From Albitalea sp966211955 (GTDB taxonomy: Bacteria > Pseudomonadota > Gammaproteobacteria > Burkholderiales > Burkholderiaceae_C), in the NCBI GenBank assembly GCA_966211955.1, contig CBIHOF010000009.1, forward strand, positions 1-64,000: a stretch of 64,000 bases of DNA, read 5' to 3'. The notes under the pieces are model-generated. The model was given only the letters and a program-made list of their open reading frames with translations, searched no databases and was not told the DNA's origin. The translations under genes were made by a program, and so were the position numbers. Below, one piece after another: positions 1-9,407 of the stretch. Position 1 is the first letter of the stretch. The number at the start of each line of letters is the position of its first letter.

Positions 1-230
1 CCACGAAGTCGCCTTGCGCCCACAGCGCCTTGATGCCGTAGGGGTTGTCCACGCTTTCCTTGGTCGTGGTGGCGGCCAAAGGCGCGGCGGCGACAGGGGC
101 CGACGCATCGGCAGCGACCACAGCCGCGGCCGGTGCACTGGCCGGTTCCTGTGCGAGCGCCGGTGCAGCGCACAGCGCCACCATCAAGGCCATGAGGATG
201 CTGGAGATGAAGGACTTGCCGAGGTACATG
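1..230 (-). CDS. exbB: ExbB/TolQ-type proton channel subunit, N-terminal part
   Basis: Only the first 76 or so codons lie in the window; the gene runs off the left edge. The start ATG is at 230. It opens with a hydrophobic signal-like segment ending in an Ala-rich stretch (ALAQE), then a long Ala/Pro linker, then NPYGIKALWAQGDFV, which is the typical entry into the MotA/TolQ/ExbB channel domain of betaproteobacterial ExbB proteins. ExbB with ExbD passes proton-motive energy to TonB in the inner membrane. It lies directly downstream of tonB on the same strand (60 nt gap), as expected for a tonB-exbB-exbD operon. The channel domain itself is not visible, so the ExbB rather than TolQ assignment rests on the tonB neighbour. 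Confidence 0.8.
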
Positions 231-290
231 GTCTTTCCAATCAATCGTGAATGTGTGTCTGTGGAACGAAGAGGTGGCGCACGGGGCGCG

Positions 291-935
291 TCATTGCATC
301 GAGTAGCCGAAGGGCACGAGCACCGGAACGTCGCGGCCCTGGCCCTGGCACTTGTATTCCGCAACGATGCGCAGGCTGGCGCGGGCGAAGATGGGGTTGG
401 ACGCACTCACCACCTTCACGTCCCGGACGACGCCGTTGGCGCCGACGACGAAGCTGATCAGCGCCTCGCCTTTCTCGATGCCCTGGCGCTGCGCATCGCG
501 TGGGTAGGCGACGTCGCCCATCACCGAGGTGTAGTTGGAACACACGACACCTGCCGAGACCGGCGCTGGAGCCGCGGCCGGTTGCGTGACGGGTGCGGGA
601 GTCGCCTTGAACTCCTGCGGCGGCGGCGCGACCTGCGTGGCCGTGATGGTGGGCTGCGCCACCGGCTGCGGCGCGATCTGCACCTCCGGCGGCGGGATGA
701 ACGGCGGCGGCGGCGCCTCCATCTTGGGCGGTGGCGGCACCACGGTTTCGGGCGGGGGCGGCGGCTTCTTCACCTCCTCGATCACCTTGGTGTCGATCGG
801 CGCCTTGACCACGTCGACGACCTTTTTCGCGAGCCCCGACACGAGCGCCCAGACAATGAGGGCGTGCAAACCGATGACAAACGCGAGCCCGCCGATGTGC
901 CGGCGCGGGTCCGCTTGCTGCCTGGAAAAATTCAT
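291..935 (-). CDS. tonB: TonB energy-transducing protein
   Basis: TonB spans the periplasm and transmits energy from ExbBD to outer-membrane receptors for siderophores, haem, cobalamin or glycans. The 214-residue product has a single N-terminal membrane segment (about residues 15-34), a long Pro-rich stretch (KKPPPPP onward, residues about 57-150, alternating with Glu/Lys) and a C-terminal TonB domain beginning near VAYPRDAQRQGI. The start at 935 is preceded by AGGAG at 9 nt; upstream codons in the same frame pass through the promoter repeats and are unlikely to be translated. It is followed by exbB. The C-terminus ends soon after VPFGYSMQ, compact for the family. Confidence 0.9.
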   Translation of the reverse strand: MNFSRQQADPRRHIGGLAFVIGLHALIVWALVSGLAKKVVDVVKAPIDTKVIEEVKKPPPPPETVVPPPPKMEAPPPPFIPPPEVQIAPQPVAQPTITATQVAPPPQEFKATPAPVTQPAAAPAPVSAGVVCSNYTSVMGDVAYPRDAQRQGIEKGEALISFVVGANGVVRDVKVVSASNPIFARASLRIVAEYKCQGQGRDVPVLVPFGYSMQ

Positions 936-1008
936 CCCCTCTGACTCCTGCTGCGTGTTCGGGCAACGGGGCGTGCGGACCACTTGATCCCCGACCACCC
1001 CTGGACGG

Positions 1009-1035
1009 TACCAGTTTAGTACCAGTAATACCAAT
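1009..1035. promoter_or_regulatory. Three direct repeats upstream of tonB
   Basis: On the plus strand TACCAGT occurs at 1009-1015 and 1020-1026, with TACCAAT at 1029-1035; on the tonB strand these read as ATTGGTA then ACTGGTA twice. A further TACCAGT is at 1118-1124. The cluster sits 75-100 nt before the tonB start, where an operator or promoter would be. It does not look like a Fur box. The TGGTA cores resemble half-sites used by some GntR-family regulators, but no regulator is assigned. Confidence 0.4.
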
Positions 1036-1159
1036 TCGTCAATCGCGACGAGACCGGTGAAAGTACGGGTGGCAAATCACCTAGGAAGGACCCTTGATTT
1101 CTGGGCATGGCCAGCCATACCAGTCTGATGCCGGTGTGGACCAGACGCCGAAATGCGCC

Positions 1160-1918
1160 TTACCAGCGGATGGGTGGCGTGCCCGGCCGAAGCTCGGCGA
1201 GCAAGGCGTTGACCTGGCTGAAATGGCGGCAGCCGATGAAGGGCTCGGGTGGCCGGCGCGCCGACAGCGGCGAGGGGTGGTTGGCTGTCAGCACACGGTG
1301 AAGCACGTGCTCCACCAGCGCGCGCTTGCGTTGCGCGAACGCGCCCCACAGCACAAAGACGATGGGTTCACCACGAGCCGCGAGGTGCGTGAGCAGCGCA
1401 TCGGTGAGCGCCTCCCAACCCCGGCCCGCGTGGCTTTGCGGCTGGCCGTCCTCCACGGTGAGCGAGGTGTTCAGCAGCAGCACGCCCTGCCTCGCCCAGG
1501 CGCTCAGGTCCCCTCTCGCGCACTGCGACGGCGAACCGATGTCGGACTCGACTTCCTTGAGCATGTTGCGCAGGCTGGGCGGCAGCTTCTGGCCGTCGAA
1601 GACCGAAAACGCAAGGCCTTGCGCCTGGCCGGGGCCGTGATACGGGTCCTGGCCGAGGATGACGACGCGCACCTCGCTCGGCGCGGTCAGTTCGAGCGCA
1701 CGGAACACGGTGGCCGGGTAGACGACGGCGCCCTGCTTCACGCGCTCGTCGACGTAGCGCACCAGCGCCTGGCCATCGGGCGACGCGAGGAAGCGGTCGG
1801 TCACCGGCTTCCAGGCCGGGGCGACGCGGGCGAAGACGGCTTCGAGCGGCTCGCGCAGGCGGTTGTCGCCGGACGCCGGCGACAAAGCGTCGTCCGCGAA
1901 GAGATCGCCCGATGTCAT
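1160..1918 (-). CDS. ung: Uracil-DNA glycosylase
   Basis: Family 1 uracil-DNA glycosylase, which removes uracil from DNA as the first step of base excision repair. The 252-residue protein carries the water-activating motif GQDPYHGPGQ (Asp91, His94) and the C-terminal HPSPLSARRP loop with catalytic His214; both are intact. The start at 1918 lies 4 nt after the trpC stop codon with no strong ribosome site, so translation is probably coupled to trpC. Lying at the end of the trp block it is likely to share its transcript, although the pathways are unrelated. Confidence 0.96.
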   Translation of the reverse strand: MTSGDLFADDALSPASGDNRLREPLEAVFARVAPAWKPVTDRFLASPDGQALVRYVDERVKQGAVVYPATVFRALELTAPSEVRVVILGQDPYHGPGQAQGLAFSVFDGQKLPPSLRNMLKEVESDIGSPSQCARGDLSAWARQGVLLLNTSLTVEDGQPQSHAGRGWEALTDALLTHLAARGEPIVFVLWGAFAQRKRALVEHVLHRVLTANHPSPLSARRPPEPFIGCRHFSQVNALLAELRPGTPPIRW

Positions 1919-1922
1919 CCGG

Positions 1923-2711
1923 TCAGCCGAACAGCTGGCCCAGCGCCGCGCCCGGGTCGTCGGCGCGCATGAAGGCCTCGCCGACGAGGAAGGCATGCAC
2001 CTTCGCGTCCCTCATGCGCTGCACGTCGGCGCGGCCGAGGATGCCGCTTTCCGTCACGAGCAGGCGATCGGCGGGCACGTGCTTCAAGAGGCCGAGTGTG
2101 GTGTCCAGCGTGACCTCGAAGGTCCGCAGGTTGCGGTTGTTGATGCCGACCAGCGGCGTCTTGAGCCGCAGCGCGCGATCGAGCTCCGCGCCGTCGTGCA
2201 CTTCCACCAGCACCGTCATGCCGAGCTCATGCGCCTGCGCCTCGAGGTCCATCATCTGCGCATCGTCCAGGCAGGCGGCGATGAGCAGGATGCAGTCGGC
2301 ACCCATCGCGCGCGCATCGGCCACCTGGTAGGCATCGACCATGAAATCCTTGCGCAGCACGGGCAAGGCGCAGGCACCGCGGGCCTGCTCCAGGTAGGCG
2401 GTCGCGCCCTGGAAGAACTGCACGTCGGTGAGCACGCTCAGGCAGGCCGCGCCGTGGCGCTCGTAGCTCGCGGCGATGTCGGCAGGGCGGAAGTCCGCGC
2501 GCAGCACGCCCTTGCTCGGGCTGGCCTTCTTGATCTCAGCGATCACGCCGGCTTTGCCCGCCGCGATCTTTCCACGCAGGCTGCCGGTGAAATCGCGCAC
2601 GTCCTTGCGGCCTTCAGCATCGCGACGCAGCGAGGCGTAGTCGCGCTGGCGCTTCGCGGCGGCGATTTCCTCGCGCTTGACGGCCACGATCTTGTTGAGG
2701 ATGTCGCTCAT
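1923..2711 (-). CDS. trpC: Indole-3-glycerol phosphate synthase
   Basis: Closes the indole ring in tryptophan synthesis, converting carboxyphenylamino-deoxyribulose phosphate to indole-3-glycerol phosphate. The 262-residue protein is a single-domain TIM barrel, not fused to TrpF. The family signature KKASPSKG (residues 61-68), the VLRKDFMVD strand and the GINNRNL loop are all present. Its ATG at 2711 overlaps the trpD stop (ATGA), so translation is coupled. ung follows 4 nt downstream. Confidence 0.97.
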   Translation of the reverse strand: MSDILNKIVAVKREEIAAAKRQRDYASLRRDAEGRKDVRDFTGSLRGKIAAGKAGVIAEIKKASPSKGVLRADFRPADIAASYERHGAACLSVLTDVQFFQGATAYLEQARGACALPVLRKDFMVDAYQVADARAMGADCILLIAACLDDAQMMDLEAQAHELGMTVLVEVHDGAELDRALRLKTPLVGINNRNLRTFEVTLDTTLGLLKHVPADRLLVTESGILGRADVQRMRDAKVHAFLVGEAFMRADDPGAALGQLFG

Positions 2712-3754
2712 GCCGGGGCTCCGGTGGCGCCCAGCTGCTGGCTGCGCTCGATGAACTGCTGCATCTTCGCGCGCGCCTTGCCCGAGGCCAGCACGTCGCG
2801 CGCGAGCGCCACGCCGTCGGCCATGGTCGCCGACACGTTGGCGGCGTAGAGCGCCACGCCGGCATTGAGCATCACGATGTCGCGCGCCGGACCGGGCTCG
2901 TTGTCGAGCACCGCGAGCAGCATCGCCTTCGACTGCTCCGGCGTCTCGACCTTCAGCGTGCGGTTGCTCGCCATCGTCAGGCCGAAGTCTTCCGGATGGA
3001 TCTCGTACTCGTGGATGCCGCCATCCTTGTACTCGCCGACCATGGTGGCCGCGCCCAGCGACACCTCGTCCATGCCGTCGCGGCCGTAGACCACCACGGC
3101 ATGCTCGGCGCCCAGGCGCTGCAGCGCGCGCACCTGGATGCCGACGAGGTCGGGGTGGAACACGCCCATGAGGATGTTGGGCGCGTCGGCCGGGTTGGTG
3201 AGCGGGCCGAGGATGTTGAAGATCGTGCGCACGCCCAGCTCCTTGCGGATCGGCGCGACGTTCTTCATGGCGGGGTGATGACTCGGCGCGAACATGAAGC
3301 CGATGCCGGTGTCTGCGATGCACTGCGCGATCGCTTGCGGCGGCAGCGAGAGCGTCACGCCCAGCGACTCCAGCACGTCCGCGCTGCCCGACTTGCTCGA
3401 CACGCCTCGGTTGCCGTGCTTGCTCACGCGCGCGCCGGCCGCGGCCGCCACGAACATGCTGCAGGTGGAGATGTTGAAGGTGTGCGAGCTGTCGCCGCCG
3501 GTGCCCACGATGTCCACAAGGTGCGTGCGATCGGCGACGTCGACCTTGGTCGAGAACTCGCGCATCACCTGCGCGGCCGCCGTGATCTCGCCGATGGTTT
3601 CCTTCTTCACGCGCAGGCCCACGAGCAGCGCGGCCATCATCACGGGCGACATCTCGCCGCCCATGATGCGGCGCATCAGCGCGAGCATCTCGTCGTGGAA
3701 GATTTCGCGGTGCTCGATGGTCCGCGTGAGCGCTTCGTTGTTGGTGATGGCCAT
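2708..3754 (-). CDS. trpD: Anthranilate phosphoribosyltransferase
   Basis: Transfers phosphoribose from PRPP to anthranilate, the second committed step to tryptophan. The 348-residue protein contains the PRPP-binding GTGGD motif (84-88), KHGNRGVSSKSGSAD and the TIFNILGPLTNPA stretch typical of TrpD. The start at 3754 has GGGAAGGGAC a few nucleotides upstream. It is separated from the threonine aldolase gene by 17 nt and overlaps trpC by 4 nt. Confidence 0.97.
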   Translation of the reverse strand: MAITNNEALTRTIEHREIFHDEMLALMRRIMGGEMSPVMMAALLVGLRVKKETIGEITAAAQVMREFSTKVDVADRTHLVDIVGTGGDSSHTFNISTCSMFVAAAAGARVSKHGNRGVSSKSGSADVLESLGVTLSLPPQAIAQCIADTGIGFMFAPSHHPAMKNVAPIRKELGVRTIFNILGPLTNPADAPNILMGVFHPDLVGIQVRALQRLGAEHAVVVYGRDGMDEVSLGAATMVGEYKDGGIHEYEIHPEDFGLTMASNRTLKVETPEQSKAMLLAVLDNEPGPARDIVMLNAGVALYAANVSATMADGVALARDVLASGKARAKMQQFIERSQQLGATGAPA

Positions 3755-3771
3755 GTGAGAGTCCCTTCCCG

Positions 3772-4806
<1,035 letters not shown>

Positions 4807-4837
4807 GCGACCTCCAGGATGTGCTCGGGCGTCGGGT

Positions 4838-5422
4838 TCATCGGGCCAGCTCCAGGAAGTTCTTCAGCATCGCGTGGCCGTGCTCGCTGAGGATGGATTC
4901 CGGATGGAACTGCACGCCTTCCATCGGCGTCTTCGTGCCGATGAAGTCCTTGTGACGCACCCCCATGATCTCGCCGTCTTCCGACGTGGACGTCACCTCC
5001 AGCACCGACGGTATCGTCTCGCGCTCGATGGCCAGCGAGTGGTAGCGGATCACCGTGAACTCGCGCGGCAAGTCCATGTAGACACCCTTCTGGTCAGTGG
5101 TGATGACGCTCGCCTTGCCGTGCATCTGCCGCTGCGCGCGGATGATCTTGCCGCCCAGCGCCGCGCCCATCGCCTGGTGGCCGAGGCACACGCCGAGGAT
5201 GGGCAGGCGGCCCATGAAGTGCTGGATGGCACTCACGCAGATGCCCGCCTCTGCCGGCGAGCAAGGACCGGGTGACAGCACCAGCTGGTCGGGCTTCAGT
5301 TCGCTGATGCCTTCGAGCGTGATCTCGTCGTTGCGGAACACGCGCACGTCCTCACCGAGCTCGCCGAAGTACTGCACGAGGTTGAAGGTGAAGCTGTCGT
5401 AGTTGTCGATCATCAGGAGCAT
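4838..5422 (-). CDS. trpG: Anthranilate synthase component II, glutamine amidotransferase
   Basis: Class I glutamine amidotransferase that supplies ammonia to TrpE for anthranilate formation. The 194-residue protein has the nucleophile Cys79 in GVCLGHQ and the His173/Glu175 pair in FHPES. A role shared with folate synthesis (PabA) is possible, as in many bacteria. The ATG directly abuts the trpE stop codon (TAAATG), giving tight translational coupling and equal dosage of the two subunits. Confidence 0.96.
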   Translation of the reverse strand: MLLMIDNYDSFTFNLVQYFGELGEDVRVFRNDEITLEGISELKPDQLVLSPGPCSPAEAGICVSAIQHFMGRLPILGVCLGHQAMGAALGGKIIRAQRQMHGKASVITTDQKGVYMDLPREFTVIRYHSLAIERETIPSVLEVTSTSEDGEIMGVRHKDFIGTKTPMEGVQFHPESILSEHGHAMLKNFLELAR

Positions 5423-6907
5423 TTAGAAGCCCTCCTCGACGAGTTCGGCGGCGCGCAGCAGGGCTCTCGCCTTCGCCTCGGTTTCTTTCCATTCAAGCTC
5501 TGGCACCGAGTCGGCGACAACGCCCGCAGCGGCCTGCACATACAAGGTCTGGTCCTTCACGATGCCGGTGCGGATGGCGATGGCGACATCCATGTCGCCC
5601 GCAAAGCTCAGGTAGCCGCAAGCACCGCCGTAGATGCCGCGCTTCACCGGCTCGAGCTCGTCGATGATTTCCATCGCGCGGATCTTCGGTGCACCGGTCA
5701 AGGTGCCGGCCGGGAAGGTCGCCTTCAGCACGTCGAGGCTGGACATGCCCGGCTTCAACAGCCCCTCGACGTTGCTCACGATATGCATCACATGCGAGTA
5801 GCGCTCGACGACGAAAGCCTCGGTCACCTTCACGCTGCCGGTCTTGGCGATGCGCCCGATGTCGTTGCGCGCGAGGTCGATGAGCATCAGGTGCTCGGCG
5901 CGCTCCTTCGGGTCGCCGCTCAGCTCCACTTCCAGCGCCTTGTCCTGCTCCGGCGTCGCGCCGCGCGGCCGGGTGCCCGCCAGCGGCCGGATGGTGACCT
6001 TGTCGCCTTCGGGCGTGTGCTCCTGCCGCACGAGAATTTCAGGGGACGCGCCGACGATCTGGAAGTCGCCCATGTCATAGAAGTACATGTAGGGCGACGG
6101 GTTCAGCGAGCGCAGCGCGCGGTACAGCGACAGCGGGGATTCGGTGTAGCGCTTGCGCAGCCGCTGGCCCACCTGCACCTGCATCATGTCGCCGGCGGCG
6201 ATGTATTCCTTGGCCTTGAGCACCGCGGCGATGTAGTCGTCCTTGGCGAACTCGCGCTCCACGCCGTGCGCGGCCACCCGCTTCACGGCCGGCGCGGTCA
6301 CGCTGTACTTGAGCTTGTCGGCCAGTTCCGCGAGGCGCCGTTTGGCCTTGTGGAAGGCCTCGGCCTCGGCCGGGTTGGCGTACACGATGAGGTAGAGCCG
6401 CCCCGACAGGTTGTCGATGACCGCGAGCTCCTCGCACTGCAGCAGCAGGATGTCCGGCGTGTCGATGCCGCCGGTCTTGTGCGTCTTCGAAAGCTTGGGC
6501 TCGATGAAGCGCACCGCGTCGTAGCCGAAGTAGCCGGCGAGCCCACCGCAAAACCGCGGCATGCCCGGACGCAGCGCCACCTTGAAGCGCTTCTGGTACT
6601 CGCCGATGAAATCGAGCGGATTGCCTTCATGCGTCTCGACGACGACGCCGTCGGTGAGCACTTCGGTCTTGAAGCCGGTCGCGCGCAAGAGCGTGCGGGC
6701 CGGCAGGCCAATGAACGAATAGCGGCCGAAGCGTTCGCCGCCCACGACCGATTCGAGCAGGAAGCTGTTCTTGCCGCCGCCCGAGGCATAGGCGAGCTTG
6801 AGGTACAGCGAGAGGGGGGTTTCGAGATCGGCGAAGGCTTCGGCGATCAGGGGAATGCGGTTGAAACCTTCAGCCGCGAGGCTCTTGAATTCAAGTTCGG
6901 TGATCAC
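5423..6907 (-). CDS. trpE: Anthranilate synthase component I
   Basis: Chorismate-utilising enzyme that makes anthranilate and opens the tryptophan branch. The 494-residue protein contains the tryptophan-binding LLES motif (residues 50-53), indicating feedback inhibition. The C-terminal catalytic domain has IRPLAGTRPRG, the ERAEHLMLIDLARND block and TFPAGTLTGAPK. It is the first enzyme gene of the block trpE-trpG-ltaE-trpD-trpC-ung. The upstream region holds a candidate attenuator. Confidence 0.97.
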   Translation of the reverse strand: MITELEFKSLAAEGFNRIPLIAEAFADLETPLSLYLKLAYASGGGKNSFLLESVVGGERFGRYSFIGLPARTLLRATGFKTEVLTDGVVVETHEGNPLDFIGEYQKRFKVALRPGMPRFCGGLAGYFGYDAVRFIEPKLSKTHKTGGIDTPDILLLQCEELAVIDNLSGRLYLIVYANPAEAEAFHKAKRRLAELADKLKYSVTAPAVKRVAAHGVEREFAKDDYIAAVLKAKEYIAAGDMMQVQVGQRLRKRYTESPLSLYRALRSLNPSPYMYFYDMGDFQIVGASPEILVRQEHTPEGDKVTIRPLAGTRPRGATPEQDKALEVELSGDPKERAEHLMLIDLARNDIGRIAKTGSVKVTEAFVVERYSHVMHIVSNVEGLLKPGMSSLDVLKATFPAGTLTGAPKIRAMEIIDELEPVKRGIYGGACGYLSFAGDMDVAIAIRTGIVKDQTLYVQAAAGVVADSVPELEWKETEAKARALLRAAELVEEGF

Positions 6908-7046
6908 GTTCAGGGCCCTCCACAGCCCGCATGGGCGCCGCGAGGCGCACGCATGGTGATGTCGGAAAAGTCGGTGAGCAATTCATGGAATGCGCTTCAC
7001 CGGTGGGGCCGAGGGCGGCTCATGGGATGAGCGGCAACCAGCGGCC

Positions 7047-7139
7047 AAGCAAACCTTTTGTGGCCTGAAAGGATCAGGCGCTGATGGGCTGGCCCCGCCA
7101 GGGCCATGCTCCCCGGTCGTGCGACCCTTTGGTTTGCTT
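7047..7139 (-). promoter_or_regulatory. Candidate trp attenuator secondary structure
   Basis: Two competing pairings are visible. AAGCAAACC at 7047-7055 is perfectly complementary to GGTTTGCTT at 7131-7139, which lies in the leader-peptide codons. A local hairpin pairs GCCTGA (7063-7068) with TCAGGC (7074-7079) around a 5-nt loop and overlaps the leader stop codon. Such alternative pairing is what attenuation needs. I could not identify a classical GC hairpin with a U-tract between here and trpE, so the terminator arm is unresolved. The rest of the 6908-7292 gap holds no convincing gene. Confidence 0.4.
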
Positions 7140-7154
7140 AGCGCGTATGAACAT
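7074..7154 (-). CDS. Candidate trp operon leader peptide
   Basis: A 26-codon frame lies 166 nt upstream of trpE on the same strand. It contains two tryptophan codons separated by one proline codon (W17-P-W19), at 7104-7106 and 7098-7100. There is no ribosome binding site before the ATG at 7154. A -10-like hexamer (TACACT on this strand, 7161-7166) would place the transcript start at or next to the ATG, so the message could be leaderless, as reported for rhizobial trpL. The stop codon falls within a hairpin. I infer a tryptophan-sensing attenuator; expression is not shown. Confidence 0.5.
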   Translation of the reverse strand: MFIRAKQTKGSHDRGAWPWRGQPISA

Positions 7155-7292
7155 CCGAAAAGTGTAGCAGGGGCGGAACCTTGCCACACCCGCACCAATC
7201 CGAAGCGTGACATCCGCACTGGACCGCACGATCGTGCGAAGAGACACTTCCACACTGTTTTGGGGCCACCGCCCCGGTATAGGAGTTGCGCC

Positions 7293-7916
7293 GTGATCCG
7301 TCGCTTGTTCGTTCTCGCATTCACCGTTGTCAGCCTCGCCCTGCCACTCGCCTCCCAGGCTGCCGACACCATCGACGTGGGGGGCGTCAAGCTGGACACC
7401 ACCGCACAAGTCGGCGGCGCCAAGCTGCAGCTCAACGGTTCCGGCGTTCGCTACAAGGCCATCTTCAAGGTCTATTCGGCGGGCCTCTACCTGAACACCA
7501 AGGCCACCACGCCCGAGCAGGTGCTGTCCAACACCGGCCCGCGCCGCATGCACATCGTGATGCTGCGCGAGATCGACGCCAACGAGCTCGGCAAGCTGTT
7601 CACCAAGAGCATGGAACAGAACGCCTCCCGCGAGGAGTTCTCCAAGATCATCCCGGGCGTGATCAAGATGGGCGAGATCTTCGCCGCACGCAAGAAGCTC
7701 AACGCCGGCGACTACTTCTCGATCGACTACCTCCCCGGCCAAGGCACGAGCATCGTCGTGCTCGGCAAGCCCGCCGCCGACCCGATCAAGGAGCCGGAGT
7801 TCTTCAACGCGCTCATGAAGATCTGGCTGGGCAAGACGCCGGCCGATGCGCAACTGAAGGATGCGCTCCTGGGCGTGGCGGCCAAGCCGGGCTCGCCGAA
7901 GGACCCGTTCAACTGA
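7293..7916 (+). CDS. Secreted chalcone isomerase-like protein
   Basis: A 207-residue protein with an N-terminal signal peptide (cleavage likely after SQAAD) followed by a chalcone-isomerase-like fold: the opening VGGVKL...LNGSGVRYK, then FKVYSAGLYL and a late Leu-rich helix, as in the bacterial chalcone_3 family. In bacteria these periplasmic proteins have no established flavonoid activity and may bind fatty acids or other hydrophobic ligands. The start is GTG at 7293, chosen because AGGAG lies 7 nt upstream. It is transcribed divergently from the trp block and ends before a strong terminator. Confidence 0.88.
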   Translation: MIRRLFVLAFTVVSLALPLASQAADTIDVGGVKLDTTAQVGGAKLQLNGSGVRYKAIFKVYSAGLYLNTKATTPEQVLSNTGPRRMHIVMLREIDANELGKLFTKSMEQNASREEFSKIIPGVIKMGEIFAARKKLNAGDYFSIDYLPGQGTSIVVLGKPAADPIKEPEFFNALMKIWLGKTPADAQLKDALLGVAAKPGSPKDPFN

Positions 7917-7941
7917 TCGGCTGACATCCGGTTCGACATCG

Positions 7942-7970
7942 ACAGGCGCCTTCGGGCGCCTGTTGTCTTT
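7942..7970 (+). terminator. Rho-independent terminator after the chalcone isomerase-like gene
   Basis: ACAGGCGCC pairs with GGCGCCTGT across a TTCG tetraloop (7942-7963), followed by TGTCTTT. It lies 25 nt after the stop codon. Confidence 0.85.
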
Positions 7971-8030
7971 GAGGCGCCGCGATTTCGGAATCGGACCGCC
8001 GCCAGGCGGCGTCGATGTCTGCGGATGCTG

Positions 8031-8693
8031 TCAGTCCCGCGCCTCGTACGTTTCGCCGTTGAAGACGTATCGCACTGTCGTGTCCACCGCCTGCGCCGCG
8101 GTGTCCGGCTTGCCGAACGCCGTCGTCTTGCCTCGCGTTCGAAGTTGCAGGTCGTGAAGACCTTGGGCAGATTTCTCGGGCGCGATCGTCACGATGGTCC
8201 TGGTCTTCGTCGTGTCGATGCAGTCCTGCTCGCATTGGGTGCCCCACGCTTCCCAGGCGACGTTGTGCGAGAACACGGTCTTCAGGTCCTTGCCTTCGAG
8301 CGCGAAGAGCACCAGGTCGGTGCTGTACTGGTCGAACGTCGTTCCCCGCAGGCGTGCTTCGACGAGCACCGGAAACACCGGAACCTTGTCGCTCAAGGCG
8401 TAATTGGCACCGTCGAACCGGATGCCGCGCACTTCGCCTTCCACATCGACGGGAAGTGTCGCTTGCGCCACGAGCTGATCGCCCCGGTTGGCAGTGACCA
8501 GCAGACTGCCGCCAGCGGCCGTCGCACCGGCTTGCGGGTTCCAGCACAGGACAACCTTGTAGGCCGAGCCCGCCTGGTTGAACAGGCGCTCGGCCACCGC
8601 CTCGTGCTGCGCCGGGCAAGCGGCATTGACCGCCGCTGCAAAGGCGCACAGCGCGGCGATTGCAATCCAGTGCCCAGCGAGTTTCGGGGTCAT
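8031..8693 (-). CDS. Hypothetical exported protein
   Basis: About 220 residues with a signal peptide ending near NAACPAQ, then a beta-rich sequence with several cysteines (CPAQ, LCWNP, QCEQDC). I recognise no family. Start choice is uncertain: the ATG at 8693 gives the best signal peptide, but an ATG at 8708 and a GTG at 8711 are also in frame and none has a clear ribosome site. It lies 33 nt after gph and is probably the last gene of the unknown-gph-unknown operon. Confidence 0.65.
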   Translation of the reverse strand: MTPKLAGHWIAIAALCAFAAAVNAACPAQHEAVAERLFNQAGSAYKVVLCWNPQAGATAAGGSLLVTANRGDQLVAQATLPVDVEGEVRGIRFDGANYALSDKVPVFPVLVEARLRGTTFDQYSTDLVLFALEGKDLKTVFSHNVAWEAWGTQCEQDCIDTTKTRTIVTIAPEKSAQGLHDLQLRTRGKTTAFGKPDTAAQAVDTTVRYVFNGETYEARD

Positions 8694-8726
8694 TGAGTGC
8701 ACGCACATCACGATCGGCGACGCGGT

Positions 8727-9407
8727 TCAGCCGATGCGCAGTTCGTCCAGCCGATCGACGAAGCCATCCGCATCCACCTCGCGGATCGGCTCTCCGTGGT
8801 TGTAGCCGTAGGTCACGAGCACCACGGGGCAGCCCGCCGCGCGCGCGGCCTTCGCGTCGTTGCTCGAGTCTCCCACCATCAGCGTGCGCTCAGGCCGCGT
8901 GCCCAGGGCCTCGCAGGTCTTGAGCAGGGGCAGCGGGTCGGGCTTCTTGCGCTCGAAGGCATCGCCGCCGAAGACGATATCGAAGAAGGGTGCGAGGCCT
9001 TTCATGGCGAGCAGGTCGCGGGCGAAGGTGGTGGGCTTGTTGGTGAGGCAGGCGAGCTTGAGTCCGTGGTCGCGCAAGGCCTGCAGGCCTTCGATGGCGC
9101 CCGGGTAGATGTCGGCGAGGTCGCCGTTCACCCGCGCGTAGTTCGCCTGGTAGGCGGCCCAGGCGGCGTCGTAGAGCGATGCCGGCCCGCCGACTTCGGC
9201 GAGCGTCGTGCGGATGAGATGCTCCGACCCCTTGCCGATGCTTCGCTCGACGAAGGCACGGTCCACGGGCGGCAAGGCCAGTTGTGCCAACACCGCGAGC
9301 AGCACGGCATGGAAATCGCCCAGCGTGTCGACGAGCGTGCCGTCGAGATCGACGATGGCCGCGTCGATCCCACGCCCGGCCGACGCTTCGGTCGCGCGCC
9401 ACTTCAT
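8727..9407 (-). CDS. gph: Phosphoglycolate phosphatase
   Basis: HAD-superfamily phosphatase that dephosphorylates 2-phosphoglycolate from oxygenation reactions or DNA repair. The 226-residue protein has motif I DLDGTLVDT (20-28), the cap domain, the CLTNKP motif, KKPDPLPL and motif IV GDSSNDAKAARAAG. The ATG at 9407 overlaps the stop of the upstream unknown gene (ATGA), so the two are coupled. In many relatives gph sits beside rpe or trpE, and both are in this window. Confidence 0.93.
   Translation of the reverse strand: MKWRATEASAGRGIDAAIVDLDGTLVDTLGDFHAVLLAVLAQLALPPVDRAFVERSIGKGSEHLIRTTLAEVGGPASLYDAAWAAYQANYARVNGDLADIYPGAIEGLQALRDHGLKLACLTNKPTTFARDLLAMKGLAPFFDIVFGGDAFERKKPDPLPLLKTCEALGTRPERTLMVGDSSNDAKAARAAGCPVVLVTYGYNHGEPIREVDADGFVDRLDELRIG

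Noticed and set aside
1001..1036. Fur box before tonB
   Set aside because: The sequence lacks the GATAAT-type repeats of Fur sites; the TACCAGT repeats are something else.
6983..7435. 150-codon minus frame before trpE
   Set aside because: It crosses the start of the divergent exported protein and has no recognisable features; the shorter Trp-codon frame is a better candidate.
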